Assembly: GCF_002090155.1 (NCBI RefSeq)
Contig: NZ_BBRM01000005.1
Span: forward strand, 1 to 64,000
Direction: 5' to 3'
From: Demequina sp. NBRC 110056
GTDB lineage: Bacteria; Actinomycetota; Actinomycetes; Actinomycetales; Demequinaceae
Length of the DNA: 64,000 nt
In this document: positions 19,330-29,272 of the stretch, piece by piece
Layout of the letters: every line of letters starts with the position of its first letter
How positions within the stretch are numbered: position 1 is the stretch's first letter
Translations under genes and position numbers: made by a program
Notes under the pieces: model-generated
The model's input: only the letters and a program-made list of their open reading frames with translations
Database searches by the model: none
What the model was told of the DNA's origin: nothing

Positions 19330-20040
19330 TCAGTCGGCGCTGACCGACTGCGCGATGATCGCGGCGTAGGCCGCCTCGGCGGCCTCCTGCTCGGCAAGCT
19401 TCTTCGCCGTTCCCGTGCCGGTGCCGAGCACGCGTCCGTCCACCATCACCGTGGCGGTGAAGGTGCGGGCGTGGTCGGGTCCGGTGCCCTCGGCGGAGTA
19501 GACGGGCGCGCCGAGGCCGTGCTCGGCGCACACCTCCTGCAGCGACGTCTTCCAGTCGAGCGCGACTCCGGAGCTGGCGGCCGCGACGAGCGTCGGGCCC
19601 ACCAGTCGCAGGATCACGTCGCGGGCGACGTCGATCCCGTGGGTGAGGTACACGGCGCCGAAGACGGCCTCGAGCGCGTCGCACAGGATCGAGTCCTTGT
19701 CGGCGCCGCCCGTCGCGGTCTCGCCCTTGCCCAGCAGGATGCAGGGCCCGAGCTCGATCTCGCGCGCGACCTGCGCGAGCGCGCGCTGCGACACCGAGGC
19801 GGCGCGCATCTTGGCGAGCTCGCCCTCCGGGAGGTCGGGGTGATCCCGGTACAGGCGGTCGGTGACGACCACGCCGAGCACCGAGTCCCCCAGGAACTCC
19901 AGGCGCTCGTTGGTGGGGATGCCGCCCGCCTCGTAGGCGAACGACCGGTGGGTCAGGGCAAGCACCAGTAGCTCGGGGTCGACGACGACCCCGAGCCGGT
20001 GTGCCAGAGCGTCGGCCGCGGCCTGCCCTGGGATGCTCAT
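19330..20040 (-). CDS. rnc: Ribonuclease III
   Basis: Double-strand-specific RNase for rRNA and mRNA processing, 236 aa. The signature '[13 protein letters not shown]' and '[15 protein letters not shown]' carry the metal-binding acidic residues. The double-stranded RNA-binding domain at about 155-228 ends '[17 protein letters not shown]'. ATG 20040 has a GAGGTGAG site; the 33 codons upstream in frame are not part of the family. It follows yceD-rpmF. Confidence 0.96.
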   Translation of the reverse strand: MSIPGQAAADALAHRLGVVVDPELLVLALTHRSFAYEAGGIPTNERLEFLGDSVLGVVVTDRLYRDHPDLPEGELAKMRAASVSQRALAQVAREIELGPCILLGKGETATGGADKDSILCDALEAVFGAVYLTHGIDVARDVILRLVGPTLVAAASSGVALDWKTSLQEVCAEHGLGAPVYSAEGTGPDHARTFTATVMVDGRVLGTGTGTAKKLAEQEAAEAAYAAIIAQSVSAD

Positions 20041-20069
20041 CTGCTCACCTCGCGCACGTGGCGCGGGTC

Positions 20070-20264
20070 TCAGCCCTCGTGCTCGGTGCGAACAGCCTCG
20101 GCGTACTGACGACCGTTGTAGGCGCCGCACGACGGGCACGCGGTGTGCGCAAGCTTCTCAGCCTTGCACGCCGGGCACGTGGTGAGGTTCGCAGCGGTGG
20201 TCTTCCACTGGGAGCGGCGGGCACGCGTGTTCGAACGCGACATCTTGCGCTTGGGAACTGCCAC
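20070..20264 (-). CDS. rpmF: 50S ribosomal protein L32
   Basis: Ribosomal protein of 64 aa, GTG start. It opens '[20 protein letters not shown]', and the zinc ribbon '[18 protein letters not shown]' has four Cys, so it is the zinc-containing (C+) form. It is separated from yceD by only 2 bp, the common yceD-rpmF pairing. Confidence 0.97.
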   Translation of the reverse strand: MAVPKRKMSRSNTRARRSQWKTTAANLTTCPACKAEKLAHTACPSCGAYNGRQYAEAVRTEHEG

Positions 20265-20266
20265 GG

Positions 20267-20818
20267 CTAACTCTCTTTCTCTTCTATCAAGCTCTGGAGT
20301 GCCGACCACCTCGGGTCGATCACGTCGTGGGCGTGGTCGGGATCGTCCGCGAGCCGCGCGCCACACTGGTCGCACAGGCCCGGGCAATCCGGCCGGCACA
20401 GCGGGGTGAACGGCAACTGTGTCGCCACCGCGTCCCGCACCACCTCCTCGAGGTCGATGGTCTCCCCATCGAACTCGAAGACGTCCTCTGGCTCCTCGTC
20501 CTCGTCGTCGACCTTGGGGTCGTCGAGCGTGAACAGTCCCTGGACCGGGGCCGCGACCTGCTGTCGCACCTCGTCCAGGCATCGTCCGCACTCGCCGACG
20601 GCCTCAGCCGTGACGGTTCCGGAGACCCAGATGCCGTCGGACACGGACTCGAGACTCACGTCGAGGCTCACCTCCGCGCCCTGCGGCACACCGATCACGT
20701 CGGTGCCGAGGACCGCGGGGGCCGGAAAGACCTCGCTCACCATCTTCTGCGTGCCGGGACGGCGCGCGATATCCCTCGCGGGAATGTGAAACGGTGAGGG
20801 AGCGGGACGCTGCGACAT
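20267..20818 (-). CDS. yceD: YceD/DUF177 family protein
   Basis: Conserved protein usually paired with rpmF; in other bacteria it is linked to 23S rRNA maturation. 183 aa. It has '[13 protein letters not shown]' and a C-terminal Cys pattern '[16 protein letters not shown]'. An acidic stretch at about 98-112 separates the halves. Its biochemical role is not established from sequence. Start ATG 20818. Confidence 0.9.
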   Translation of the reverse strand: MSQRPAPSPFHIPARDIARRPGTQKMVSEVFPAPAVLGTDVIGVPQGAEVSLDVSLESVSDGIWVSGTVTAEAVGECGRCLDEVRQQVAAPVQGLFTLDDPKVDDEDEEPEDVFEFDGETIDLEEVVRDAVATQLPFTPLCRPDCPGLCDQCGARLADDPDHAHDVIDPRWSALQSLIEEKES

Positions 20819-20951
20819 TCGCGACTCCCATCCTTCCGGTCCTCCTGGACCTCAGCCCGTGCTCGATCGGCAGGACCGACGAACTACTTTACGCGATGAA
20901 CCGCCCTGTTCTCAACCTGACGTCCGCCGCGCGGCGGCACACCTGCGGCCG

Positions 20952-21440
20952 CTACGCACCAGTGTCGCGCACGAGAGCCTTCGCGACCGCATCGGCCACC
21001 CCGTCGGGGACGTACGCCGAGATGTCGCCGCCGTGGCGGGCGACGTCGCGCACGAGCGAGGAGGCCACATGGCTGAGCGCGTTGTCGCCGGTGATGAACA
21101 CCGTCTCGACGCCCGTGAGCGAGCGGTTCATGAGGGCCATCGGGCGCTCGTAGTCGTAGTCCGCTCCCCCGCGCAGGCCCTTGACGATCGCACCGGCGCC
21201 GCGCCGCACGCAGAAGTCGACGAGCAGCCCGTCCACGAACTCGACGCTCACGCCGTCGAGGTCGCTCGTCGCGGCGCGCGCGAGGGCGACGCGCTCGTCC
21301 ACGCTCAGCAGCGGGGCCTTGGTCGAGTTGTGCGCGACGGCGACGATCACCTCGTCGAACAGCGCACGCGCCCGGCGAGCGATGTCGAGGTGGCCCAGCG
21401 TCACGGGGTCGAAGGTGCCCGGCAGGACGGCGACGGTCAT
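20952..21440 (-). CDS. coaD: Phosphopantetheine adenylyltransferase
   Basis: Penultimate step of coenzyme A synthesis, 162 aa. The nucleotidyltransferase motif 'GTFDPVTLGHLDIARRA' holds the T/HxGH signature, and 'GLRGGADYDYERPMALMNR' and 'SHVASSLVRDV' are family hallmarks. It lies downstream of rsmD (usual order rsmD-coaD), but 227 bp containing repeat units separate them. Confidence 0.97.
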   Translation of the reverse strand: MTVAVLPGTFDPVTLGHLDIARRARALFDEVIVAVAHNSTKAPLLSVDERVALARAATSDLDGVSVEFVDGLLVDFCVRRGAGAIVKGLRGGADYDYERPMALMNRSLTGVETVFITGDNALSHVASSLVRDVARHGGDISAYVPDGVADAVAKALVRDTGA

Positions 21441-21456
21441 GGCTCGACGCTACCGG

Positions 21457-21538
21457 AGCCGCCCGGCGCGCGTCGCGAGCGTCGCTCATCCACCATCAGG
21501 AAACGCGGGGTGCGTGAAACCGACGACTACGCACCATT
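21457..21538 (-). repeat. Two 41-bp repeat units (reverse orientation)
   Basis: Units 21457-21497 and 21498-21538 end in CCACCATC and GCACCATT. The second aligns well with the unit at 358-398 and with the reverse complement of 21618-21658. They lie immediately upstream of coaD. Confidence 0.65.
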
Positions 21539-21576
21539 GCCGCGCTCAGATGGGGATCCTGCCGCCTGAGCGTCCC

Positions 21577-21676
21577 GAAGGTGGCTCAGCGTCGGATCTG
21601 CGTGCCCCGCGTCGTGCGATGGTGGCTCAGCGTCGGACTTACGCGTCGCGCGTCACGCGATGGTGGCTCAGCGTCG
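21577..21676 (+). repeat. 41-bp tandem repeat units (forward orientation), third one partial
   Basis: Units start at 21577, 21618 and 21659. The core GATGGTGGCTCAGCGTCG is identical in the second and third and has one change in the first. The third unit runs into the rsmD stop codon (21668-21670), so the repeat provides the last bases of that gene. These are the best-conserved copies of the family also found at 23-398. Confidence 0.8.
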
Positions 21677-22216
21677 CTCGGCCCAGTGCAGGCGAGTCTC
21701 GCCGTAGTCCTTGGACCGCACCGCCTCGATGTCCGCCGGCCAGGGCGCGTCCCCGGCGCGCGAGGACCACTCGAGCACCACAGGAGCCCCCGAGGCGAGC
21801 CGCGGGGCGAGGGCTTCGAGCACCGCCGCCAAGTCGTCGCGCGCGATGTCGTACGGCGGGTCGAGGAACGCGAGGTCCCAGACCTTCGTCGCTCGCCCGA
21901 GCCCGCTCAGAGCCTTCTCGCGCACCAGCCGCGCGCGCGGCCCGAGGCCGAGGTCGCGGATGTTGCCCTGGAGCACGCGTGCGGCGGCGCTCGCCGACTC
22001 GACGAACGTCGCGTGCTCCGCGCCGCGGCTGAGTGCCTCGAGCCCCAGGGCGCCGGAGCCCGCGTACACGTCGACCACGCGTGCTCCGCGCAGCGCGTCC
22101 TCGTGGTCGAGCCGGGAGAACAGCGCCTCGCGCACGCGATCCGTCGTGGGCCGTGTCCCACGCGGCGGCACCGCGATGCGCCGGCCGCCGAGGTCGCCGG
22201 CGATGATGCGTGTCAC
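21668..22216 (-). CDS. rsmD: 16S rRNA (guanine(966)-N2)-methyltransferase
   Basis: SAM-dependent rRNA methyltransferase, 182 aa. 'GDLGGRRIAVPPRGTRPTTD' and the catalytic 'LAFLDPPYDI' (DPPY) identify it, with 'VVDVYAGSGALGLEALSRGA' as the SAM site. The start overlaps the stop of the epimerase-like gene by 4 bp. The last codons lie in a copy of the 41-bp repeat. Confidence 0.95.
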   Translation of the reverse strand: MTRIIAGDLGGRRIAVPPRGTRPTTDRVREALFSRLDHEDALRGARVVDVYAGSGALGLEALSRGAEHATFVESASAAARVLQGNIRDLGLGPRARLVREKALSGLGRATKVWDLAFLDPPYDIARDDLAAVLEALAPRLASGAPVVLEWSSRAGDAPWPADIEAVRSKDYGETRLHWAERR

Positions 22217-23460
22217 GCCGCCACTCTACGCATGACCTCGAGACACGAGCGGCCGTTGTGGTACGGGCACTTCCACGGGCCGATGCGGCAGCTGCCCTCG
22301 GCCTCGACCATGGGCCTGCGGTCGCGGTCGAGCTGGGCCCACCACTCGCCGCCGGCGTGATCGACGATGTGCCTGTCGAGGAACTCCCACGCGTTGAGCG
22401 CCGCGGCGAGGTCAGCGTCGCGCCCGCCGATCTGGAACGCGTTGAGCCACCCCACGACGCCCTCTGCCTGGGGCCACCAGTGCTTCTCAGGGTTCGTGAC
22501 GCCGTCGGGGTCGCCCTCGTACATCACGGAGCCGTCGGCGTCGACGCCGTGCGCCCTCACGGCCTCAGCGAGCGCCAGGGCCGCGTGGCGCGTGCGTCGC
22601 TCCAGCTCGGGCGTCGCTGCGCCGGCGCGCTCGAGCGCCTCGTAGGCCTCCCACAGCAGCCAGCTGCCCTCGATGTCGTGGCCGTAGCTGATGGTGTCGA
22701 CCTGGGAGGTCCAGGCAGCGTCGAAGAACAGCGCGCTGAACGCCCACGGCTCGTGGTGCACGATGTGCGTCAGGCTCGCGTCGAGCAGCGCGGCGAGCGC
22801 CTCCGCGACGCGAGCGTCTCCGCTGACGTCGAGCAGCGTCGAGTACGCCTCGAGCACATGCAGGTTGGTGTTCATCGACTTGGGCACGTTCATGTCGCGG
22901 TCTGACAGCGCCATGTCGTCGAGCGCGCTCCAGTCGCGGGCATGGGCCTCCCAGTACCCGCCGAGCTCACGGTCGCGCGCGTACTCCTCGAGGAGCGCGA
23001 AGAGGTCGAGCGCTCGCGTGAGCGCGGCGTCGTCAGCGGCCGCGCGCGCATAGGCCGCGAGCCCGTAGATCGTGAACGCCTGGGCGTACACCTGCTTGCG
23101 GTCCGCCACGACACGACGATCGGCGTCGAGCGCCCACACCACTCCCCCGTGCTCGTCGTCCCAGAACGGGCCCGTCACGAGCGCGTGCGCGGTCCTCGCC
23201 ACGGCGAGCCAGCGCTGGGACTCACCGCCCGCATCGGCCCGCGCGGCCTCGGCGAACGTCCACAGGATGCGCGAGGCGAGCACCGCGTGGCGCGGGGCTT
23301 CGACGTCGACCGTGAGGTCGTCGCGCACGGTGCCCGCGAGCCAGCCGTCGCCGTCGAACGCGCGCTCCTCCCAGAACGGCAACACGTCGTCCACGAGCTC
23401 GCGCTCGGCGCGCGCGCGGAGGTCGGACAGGGCCGGGGTGGGGTCGAGCGCGTGGGGCAT
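22213..23460 (-). CDS. N-acylglucosamine/cellobiose 2-epimerase family protein
   Basis: Predicted (alpha/alpha)6-barrel sugar epimerase, 415 aa. 'SYGHDIEGSWLLWEA', 'HWWPQAEGVVG' and 'GPWKCPYHNGR' are shared with cellobiose 2-epimerases and AGE-family enzymes, and carry the conserved catalytic His residues. The third motif favours a disaccharide (cellobiose or mannobiose) epimerase over GlcNAc epimerase. No signal peptide. It lies upstream of and overlaps rsmD, an unusual partner, and follows the SDR gene by 47 bp. Confidence 0.82.
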   Translation of the reverse strand: MPHALDPTPALSDLRARAERELVDDVLPFWEERAFDGDGWLAGTVRDDLTVDVEAPRHAVLASRILWTFAEAARADAGGESQRWLAVARTAHALVTGPFWDDEHGGVVWALDADRRVVADRKQVYAQAFTIYGLAAYARAAADDAALTRALDLFALLEEYARDRELGGYWEAHARDWSALDDMALSDRDMNVPKSMNTNLHVLEAYSTLLDVSGDARVAEALAALLDASLTHIVHHEPWAFSALFFDAAWTSQVDTISYGHDIEGSWLLWEAYEALERAGAATPELERRTRHAALALAEAVRAHGVDADGSVMYEGDPDGVTNPEKHWWPQAEGVVGWLNAFQIGGRDADLAAALNAWEFLDRHIVDHAGGEWWAQLDRDRRPMVEAEGSCRIGPWKCPYHNGRSCLEVMRRVAA

Positions 23461-23507
23461 GCGCTCACGCTACCGCCGCACCGACCGCGCGCGCGAAACG
23501 TTTCGCC

Positions 23508-24242
23508 TCAGGCGCGTCGGTGGATGCTCTGCGCCGAGACCTGGTCGCGCGGCATCACGAGCATGGTGTCGATGTTGACGCGCGCGGGCAGGGAGGCGAT
23601 CCATCGCACCGTCTCCGCGATGTCTTCCGCGGTCAGCGCGTCCATGCCCTCGTAGAGGCTCGCGGCGCGCGCCTCGTCGCCGCCGAAGCGCACGATCGAG
23701 AACTCCGTCTCCACCATCCCGGGGTCGACTTGGGACACGCGCACGGGCTCGCCGCCGAGTTCGATGCGCAGTACGCGCGTCATCGCCGCGACGGCGTGCT
23801 TGGCGGCGTTGTAGCCCGCGCCTCCGCGGTACGGCTCGCGCGCCGCGATCGACCCGACGTTGACGACGATCCCGTCACCCGAGGAGCGGATCGCCGGCAG
23901 CAGCTCTCGGGTCATCCGCAGCGTGCCCATGACGTTCATCTCGAACATCTGCAGCCACTCGGCGTCGTCCGCCTCTGCGACCGAGGTCGTGCCCAGCGCA
24001 CCGCCGGCGTTGTTGACGAGCAGGTCGCAGCGCGACAGGCCCTGCGCGAACGCCGTGACCGAGGCGGGGTCGGTCACGTCGAGGTGGAACGCCTCGCCAC
24101 CGATCTCGGTCGCGAGCGCCTCGAGGCGATCGACGCGACGCGCGCCGAGCACCACGTGCCAGCCGTCCGCCGCAAGCGCTCGGGCCGTGGCGGCACCGAT
24201 CCCACTGCTGGCTCCGGTGACGACGGCGACGCGCTGCGACAT
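23508..24242 (-). CDS. Short-chain dehydrogenase/reductase
   Basis: Classical NAD(P)-dependent SDR of 244 aa. It has cofactor motif 'TGASSGIGAATARAL', 'LLVNNAG', and a catalytic Ser/Tyr/Lys set around 'VNVGSIAAREPYRGGAGYNA' with AAK following. It resembles YdfG-type 3-hydroxy-acid dehydrogenases (serine/3-hydroxypropionate), but substrate is uncertain. It is divergent from the F420-dependent dehydrogenase gene across 184 bp. Confidence 0.85.
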   Translation of the reverse strand: MSQRVAVVTGASSGIGAATARALAADGWHVVLGARRVDRLEALATEIGGEAFHLDVTDPASVTAFAQGLSRCDLLVNNAGGALGTTSVAEADDAEWLQMFEMNVMGTLRMTRELLPAIRSSGDGIVVNVGSIAAREPYRGGAGYNAAKHAVAAMTRVLRIELGGEPVRVSQVDPGMVETEFSIVRFGGDEARAASLYEGMDALTAEDIAETVRWIASLPARVNIDTMLVMPRDQVSAQSIHRRA

Positions 24243-24366
24243 GCTCTCTCCTGGTGAGATGGGGGGGTGCGCCTCCCTGCATCGGGACGGCGATCAGGGC
24301 CCCATCTTGACCCCACCGCGGCACCATCGCCAAACCGGCACGCGTGCGTAATCCGCCCGTGTGCCA

Positions 24367-24401
24367 GGCGTTACACGCCGGAAATCGCGCGAGCCTAGTC
24401 T
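24367..24401 (+). promoter_or_regulatory. Possible promoter/operator of the fgd-cofE pair
   Basis: A 13-bp palindrome GGCGT-TAC-ACGCC (24367-24379) overlaps a TTACAC element. TAGTCT (24396-24401) could be a -10, but the 19-bp spacing is long. The gene starts at 24427 behind an AAGGAG site. Confidence 0.3.
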
Positions 24402-24426
24402 CGAGCCCTCACCCCAAGGAGACGCC

Positions 24427-25428
24427 ATGGCTGACCTCACCATCGGATACGCAGCGATGCTCGAGCAGTTCGCGCCCATGGAGGCGGTGGAGCTCAGCGC
24501 GCACGCGGAGTCGCGCGGCTTCAGCGGCGTCATGGCCGCGGACCACTTCCAGCCGTGGGTGCCCCAGCAGGGCCAGTCGGCGTTCGTGTGGAACGTGCTG
24601 ACGGCGCTCGGCGAGCGCACCGTGGGCGACATCGGGCCGGGCGTCACCGCTCCCACGTTCCGCTGGCACCCGGCGATGGTCGCGCAGGCCTCCGCGACGC
24701 TCGCGGCGATGTACCCCGGTCGCCACTGGCTAGGGCTGGGCTCAGGCGAGGCGCTCAACGAGCACATCGTCGGCCAGTACTGGCCCGAGCCTGCCGAGCG
24801 CATCAACCGCATGTTCGAGGCGATCGACATCATCCGCAAGCTGTTCACGGGCTCCCTCGCGGGCAAGGACGTCAAGCACACCGGCACGTTCTACAAGCTC
24901 GAGTCCACCCGCCTGTGGACCATGCCCGACGAGGCGCCGCCCATCTACGTCGCGACCGCCGGCCCGGTCACCGCCAAGCGTGCCGGCAAGGTCGCCGACG
25001 GCCTCATCACGGTCGGGGCTCCGGTCGACAAGATCGCGCACCTCTTCGACCGCTTCCACGCGGGCGCCCGCGAGGCGGGCAAGTCCCCGGACGAGATGCC
25101 GAAGGTCCTGCAGCTCCACATGTCGTGGGCCCCCACCTACGAGGAGGCCCTCGCCAACGCCATGACCGAGTGGCCCAACGGCGGCATGAAGTTCCCCAAG
25201 GGCGACATCCGCTCCCCCTTCGAGCTCGAGCAGATGGCGAAGCTGGTGCGCCCGGAGGACTTCGAGGGTCGCATGGTCATCAGCGAGGACCCCGATGTCC
25301 ACCGCGCCCACATCCAGCAGTACGTCGACATGGGGTTCGACCGCATCTACCTGCACAACGTGGGCCGCAACCAGCGCGAGTGGATCGACGAGTTCTCCTC
25401 CTCCGTGGTCCCGCACCTGTCACGCTGA
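24427..25428 (+). CDS. F420-dependent glucose-6-phosphate dehydrogenase-like enzyme
   Basis: Luciferase-like (LLM) flavin/deazaflavin oxidoreductase, 333 aa, close to the length of mycobacterial Fgd1. 'GVMAADHFQPWVPQQGQS', 'GPGVTAPTFRWHPAMVAQA' and 'YPGRHWLGLGSGEALNEH' match F420-dependent glucose-6-phosphate dehydrogenases. Such enzymes reduce F420 with glucose-6-phosphate and supply F420H2. ATG 24427 follows AAGGAG; upstream codons in frame are noncoding. It is 21 bp before cofE, in the same orientation, so an F420 function is well supported. Substrate identity is inferred. Confidence 0.85.
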   Translation: MADLTIGYAAMLEQFAPMEAVELSAHAESRGFSGVMAADHFQPWVPQQGQSAFVWNVLTALGERTVGDIGPGVTAPTFRWHPAMVAQASATLAAMYPGRHWLGLGSGEALNEHIVGQYWPEPAERINRMFEAIDIIRKLFTGSLAGKDVKHTGTFYKLESTRLWTMPDEAPPIYVATAGPVTAKRAGKVADGLITVGAPVDKIAHLFDRFHAGAREAGKSPDEMPKVLQLHMSWAPTYEEALANAMTEWPNGGMKFPKGDIRSPFELEQMAKLVRPEDFEGRMVISEDPDVHRAHIQQYVDMGFDRIYLHNVGRNQREWIDEFSSSVVPHLSR

Positions 25429-25449
25429 GGCCATGACCGCACGAGGACC

Positions 25450-26222
25450 ATGGACGCCCTGAGCATCTGGGCGGTCGACGGCCTGCCCGAGGTGCACGAG
25501 GGCGACGACCTCGCATCCCTCGTGCACGCCGCCTGCAACGCCGACCCACGCGGACTCGAGGCAGGTGATGTGCTCGTGATCGCCAGCAAGATCGTCTCCA
25601 AGGCCGAGGGCCGACTGATGCCCGCCGAGGACCGCGAGGCCGCGATCACCTCCGAGTCCGTGCGGGTGGTCGCGAGCCGCGAGGGCGCGCACGGCACCAC
25701 CCGCATCGTCGAGACCCGGCACGGTTTCGTGATGGCCGCCGCGGGTGTCGACGCCTCCAACGTCCCCGACGGCCACGTCCTGCTGTTGCCGCTCGACCCC
25801 GACGCGTCCGCGCGCTCGATCGCCACGACGGTGCGTGAACTCGCCGGGGTGCGCGTGGGCGTGATCATCACCGACACGTTCGGCCGCCCGTGGCGCGAGG
25901 GACAGACGGACCTAGCGATCGGGGCGGCGCACGTGGCCGTGCTCGACGACCTCCGCGGTAGCGCCGATGCGCACGGCCGCGCCCTCAACGTGTCCGTCAC
26001 CGCTGTGGCCGACGAGGTCGCGGCGGCGGCGGACCTCGTGAAGGGCAAGGCGTCCCAGCGTCCCGTGGCGGTGGTGAGGGGCCTCGATGTGGTCACCGAG
26101 GACGCAGGGCCCGGGGTGCGGGCGCTCGTGCGCGGCGCCGACCGCGACCTGTTCCGCTGGGGCGCGCGCGAGGCCTACGAGCTCGGGCGAGCTGGGGCAC
26201 CGCTCGAAGCCGATGCTGAGAC

Positions 26223-26238
<16 letters not shown>
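25450..26238 (+). CDS. cofE: Coenzyme F420-0:L-glutamate ligase
   Basis: Adds gamma-linked glutamates to F420-0, the last step of F420 synthesis; 262 aa, single CofE domain without the FbiB C-terminal half. '[17 protein letters not shown]', '[18 protein letters not shown]' and '[10 protein letters not shown]' are family motifs. The start ATG follows ACGAGG. The 3' end overlaps the end of the convergent ABC ATPase gene by 16 bp. No cofC, cofD or fbiC is in the window, which fits salvage rather than full synthesis. Confidence 0.92.
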
Positions 26239-26998
<760 letters not shown>

Positions 26999-27002
<4 letters not shown>

Positions 27003-28039
27003 GCGGCGCTCCTGCGCCGCGCCCGCACGAGGACGACCACGAAGACCGGGACGCCGATCGCCGCGGTCACCACACCCACCGGCAGCTCGCGCGGGTCGAC
27101 GATCGTCCGCGCCAGCGTGTCCGCCCACACCAGGAACACGGCCCCACCGAGGGCGGCGGCGGGCAGCAGCCGGCGGTGCATCCCGCCCGTAAGCCCCCGC
27201 ACGAGATGCGGCAGGATCAGCCCGACGAACCCGATGGCGCCCGAGGCGGACACCATCGCGCCCGTGAGCAGCGACACCGCGACGAACAGCACCAGCCGAG
27301 TGGAGCGCACCGAGAACCCGAGCGCCTGCGCGGCGGTGTCGCCCAGGGCGAAGGCGTCGAGCCGGGCGACCCACGCCGCGACCACCGGCAGCACGACCAC
27401 GAGCGCGGCAACGGTGACGACGACGGTGGTCCACGTCGACCCCGCCAGCGAGCCGAGCAACCACGACAGCACCTGCCGGTAGGAGTCGCCCTGGGCGGTG
27501 AGGAAGATCACCAACGACGTGACGGCCGCGAAGAACTGCGACACGGCGAGCCCCGCCAGCACCACCGTCGCGGGCCCGATCGCTCCGGCGGCGCGCGCGA
27601 TCGCGAGCGAAGCCGCGAGCGCGAGCAACGCACCCGCGAACGCCGCAGCAGGCAGCGCGACGGACAGCGCGACGGCGCTCCCGAGCCCCAGCAGCAGCAC
27701 CGCCACCGCGCCGAGCGAGGCGCCCGAGGACAGGCCGAGCAGGTAGGGATCGGCGAGAGGGTTGCGGGTCAGCGACTGCATCACCACGCCGGCGACCGCG
27801 AGGCCCGCGCCCACGGCCGCGGCGGTGAGGGCTCGCGGGACCCGGATGTCCCACACGATCGCATCGGTCAGGGCGCCCACCTGTGCGGCGGGAAGCCCGA
27901 GGTGCCCCGCCACCACGGACCACACGGTGCCCAGGCTCAGTCCCGCGACGCCGATGCTCGCGGCGGCCGCGAGCGAGGCGATCAGCATCAGCGCGAAGCC
28001 CACGTTGAGCCCCCAGGCCGAGCGGGCAGAAGCCACCAT
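26999..28039 (-). CDS. FecCD-type ABC permease, putative F420-0 importer
   Basis: Membrane subunit of the type II importer, 346 aa with about nine to ten helices. 'RVPRALTAAAVGAGLAVAG' and 'LTRNPLADPYLLGLSSGA' are FecCD signatures, and 'GAIGFVGLILPHLVR' is the ATPase-coupling region. It is 3 bp downstream of the binding-protein gene and overlaps the ATPase gene. Only one permease gene is present, so it presumably acts as a homodimer. Confidence 0.88.
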
Positions 28040-28042
28040 CGC

Positions 28043-29077
28043 TCAGTCCTCGACCTCGATCGCGCCGAGCTGGTCGACGATGCTCGCGACGGCGTCGACG
28101 CTGCGCACGCCCGCCTCGCTCGCCGCGAACGGCACGACGACGTAGTTGCTCTGTTGGACCGCGCTCAGCTGCGCGGTCGCGGGGTTGTCCTCGAGCACCG
28201 CGATCTTGTCGTCCGCGGTGTTCCAGGCCGCGTCGACGAGGACGATCACGTCCGGGTCCTCGGCGGCAACCGCCTCCCAGCTCGCCGACGTCCACGTGTC
28301 CTCGACGTCTCCGACGATGTTGGCGAGGCCCGCCGCCTCCATCACCATCTGCGGCGCCCCGATCCCCGCGCCCACGTAGGGGGTGTCGGAGCCCGAGGAG
28401 TACCACAGGGCGCTGAGCCCACGGGCGTCGGGCGCGATCGCCGCGAGCTGGTCCTCGAGATCCACCGCGAGCTCCTGCGCTTCCGTCTCCGCACCGAAGA
28501 CCAGTCCCGCCTCGCGGACGTGGTCCATCAGCAGGGGGAACGTCATGGGGTGCGGCTGATGCTCGGCGTCCTTGCACGCCGACGGCGCGACATAGGTGAG
28601 GATCCCGAGGCCCTCGAGCTGCGGGCGCTCGCCGGCGCCGTCGACCGACAGGTTGGACTCCCACCCGGCGAAGATCGCGTCCGGCTCGAGGGACAGCACC
28701 GCCTCCTGGCCGGGCAGCCCGTCGCTGACGATCGGCACCTCGTGTCCGGCATCGCCGGCCCGCGGCGCGAGGGGTCCATCGAGGAACGCGGCGCCCACGA
28801 TGCGGTCCTCGAGGCCGAGGGCGAGGAGCAGCTCGGCAGCGCTCGACTTGATAGCGACGATGCGCTCGGGGCTCTCCCCGACCGGCACCTCGGTGCCGCA
28901 GTTGTCGACAGTGGCGGGGGCGGACGCGGCTGTCGCCGCCACCTCGGGCGCGGGGTCGGAGACCGATGGCGTGGCAGTGGCGGGCGCTGCGGCGTCAGTG
29001 GTTGCGGCGTCGGGGGCCGCGCATGCCGCCAGGATCAGGGCCGATGCGGCCGCGAGAGGGGTGCGGAACGTGGGCAT
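28043..29077 (-). CDS. Substrate-binding lipoprotein, putative F420-0 importer
   Basis: Helical-backbone (BtuF/FepB-like) binding protein, 344 aa, with a lipobox 'ALILAAC' at about residue 19 and an Ala/Thr/Pro-rich linker to about residue 55. The mature part starts 'VDNCGTEVPVGESPERIVAI'. 'WYSSGSDTPYVGAGIGAPQ' and 'WEAVAAEDPDVIVLVD' resemble the proteins proposed to bind F420-0. ATG 29077 follows AAGGAG. The 41 upstream in-frame codons are rejected. Iron or cobalamin uptake is the main alternative. Confidence 0.82.
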   Translation of the reverse strand: MPTFRTPLAAASALILAACAAPDAATTDAAAPATATPSVSDPAPEVAATAASAPATVDNCGTEVPVGESPERIVAIKSSAAELLLALGLEDRIVGAAFLDGPLAPRAGDAGHEVPIVSDGLPGQEAVLSLEPDAIFAGWESNLSVDGAGERPQLEGLGILTYVAPSACKDAEHQPHPMTFPLLMDHVREAGLVFGAETEAQELAVDLEDQLAAIAPDARGLSALWYSSGSDTPYVGAGIGAPQMVMEAAGLANIVGDVEDTWTSASWEAVAAEDPDVIVLVDAAWNTADDKIAVLEDNPATAQLSAVQQSNYVVVPFAASEAGVRSVDAVASIVDQLGAIEVED

Positions 29078-29272
29078 GGGAGCTCCTTGCGCGCGCCGAG
29101 GCGCGATGGCGAAACGCGGTGGTGGAACGCAACTGTCGAACCTGCCGCCAGACCCGGCGGCGTGCACCATGCCATGACCGGCCAGGGGCTCGCAGACCAC
29201 ACGCTAGCGCCGCCGTGTTGCGCCGGCGTTTCGCGTGCGGGCGGCTGTGCGGACGGCCGCGCGGGCGGGGCG

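Noticed and set aside
29078..29272. Cobalamin or other riboswitch upstream of the binding-protein gene
   Set aside because: I could not find the conserved B12-box or other riboswitch core strings. A covariance-model search would settle it.
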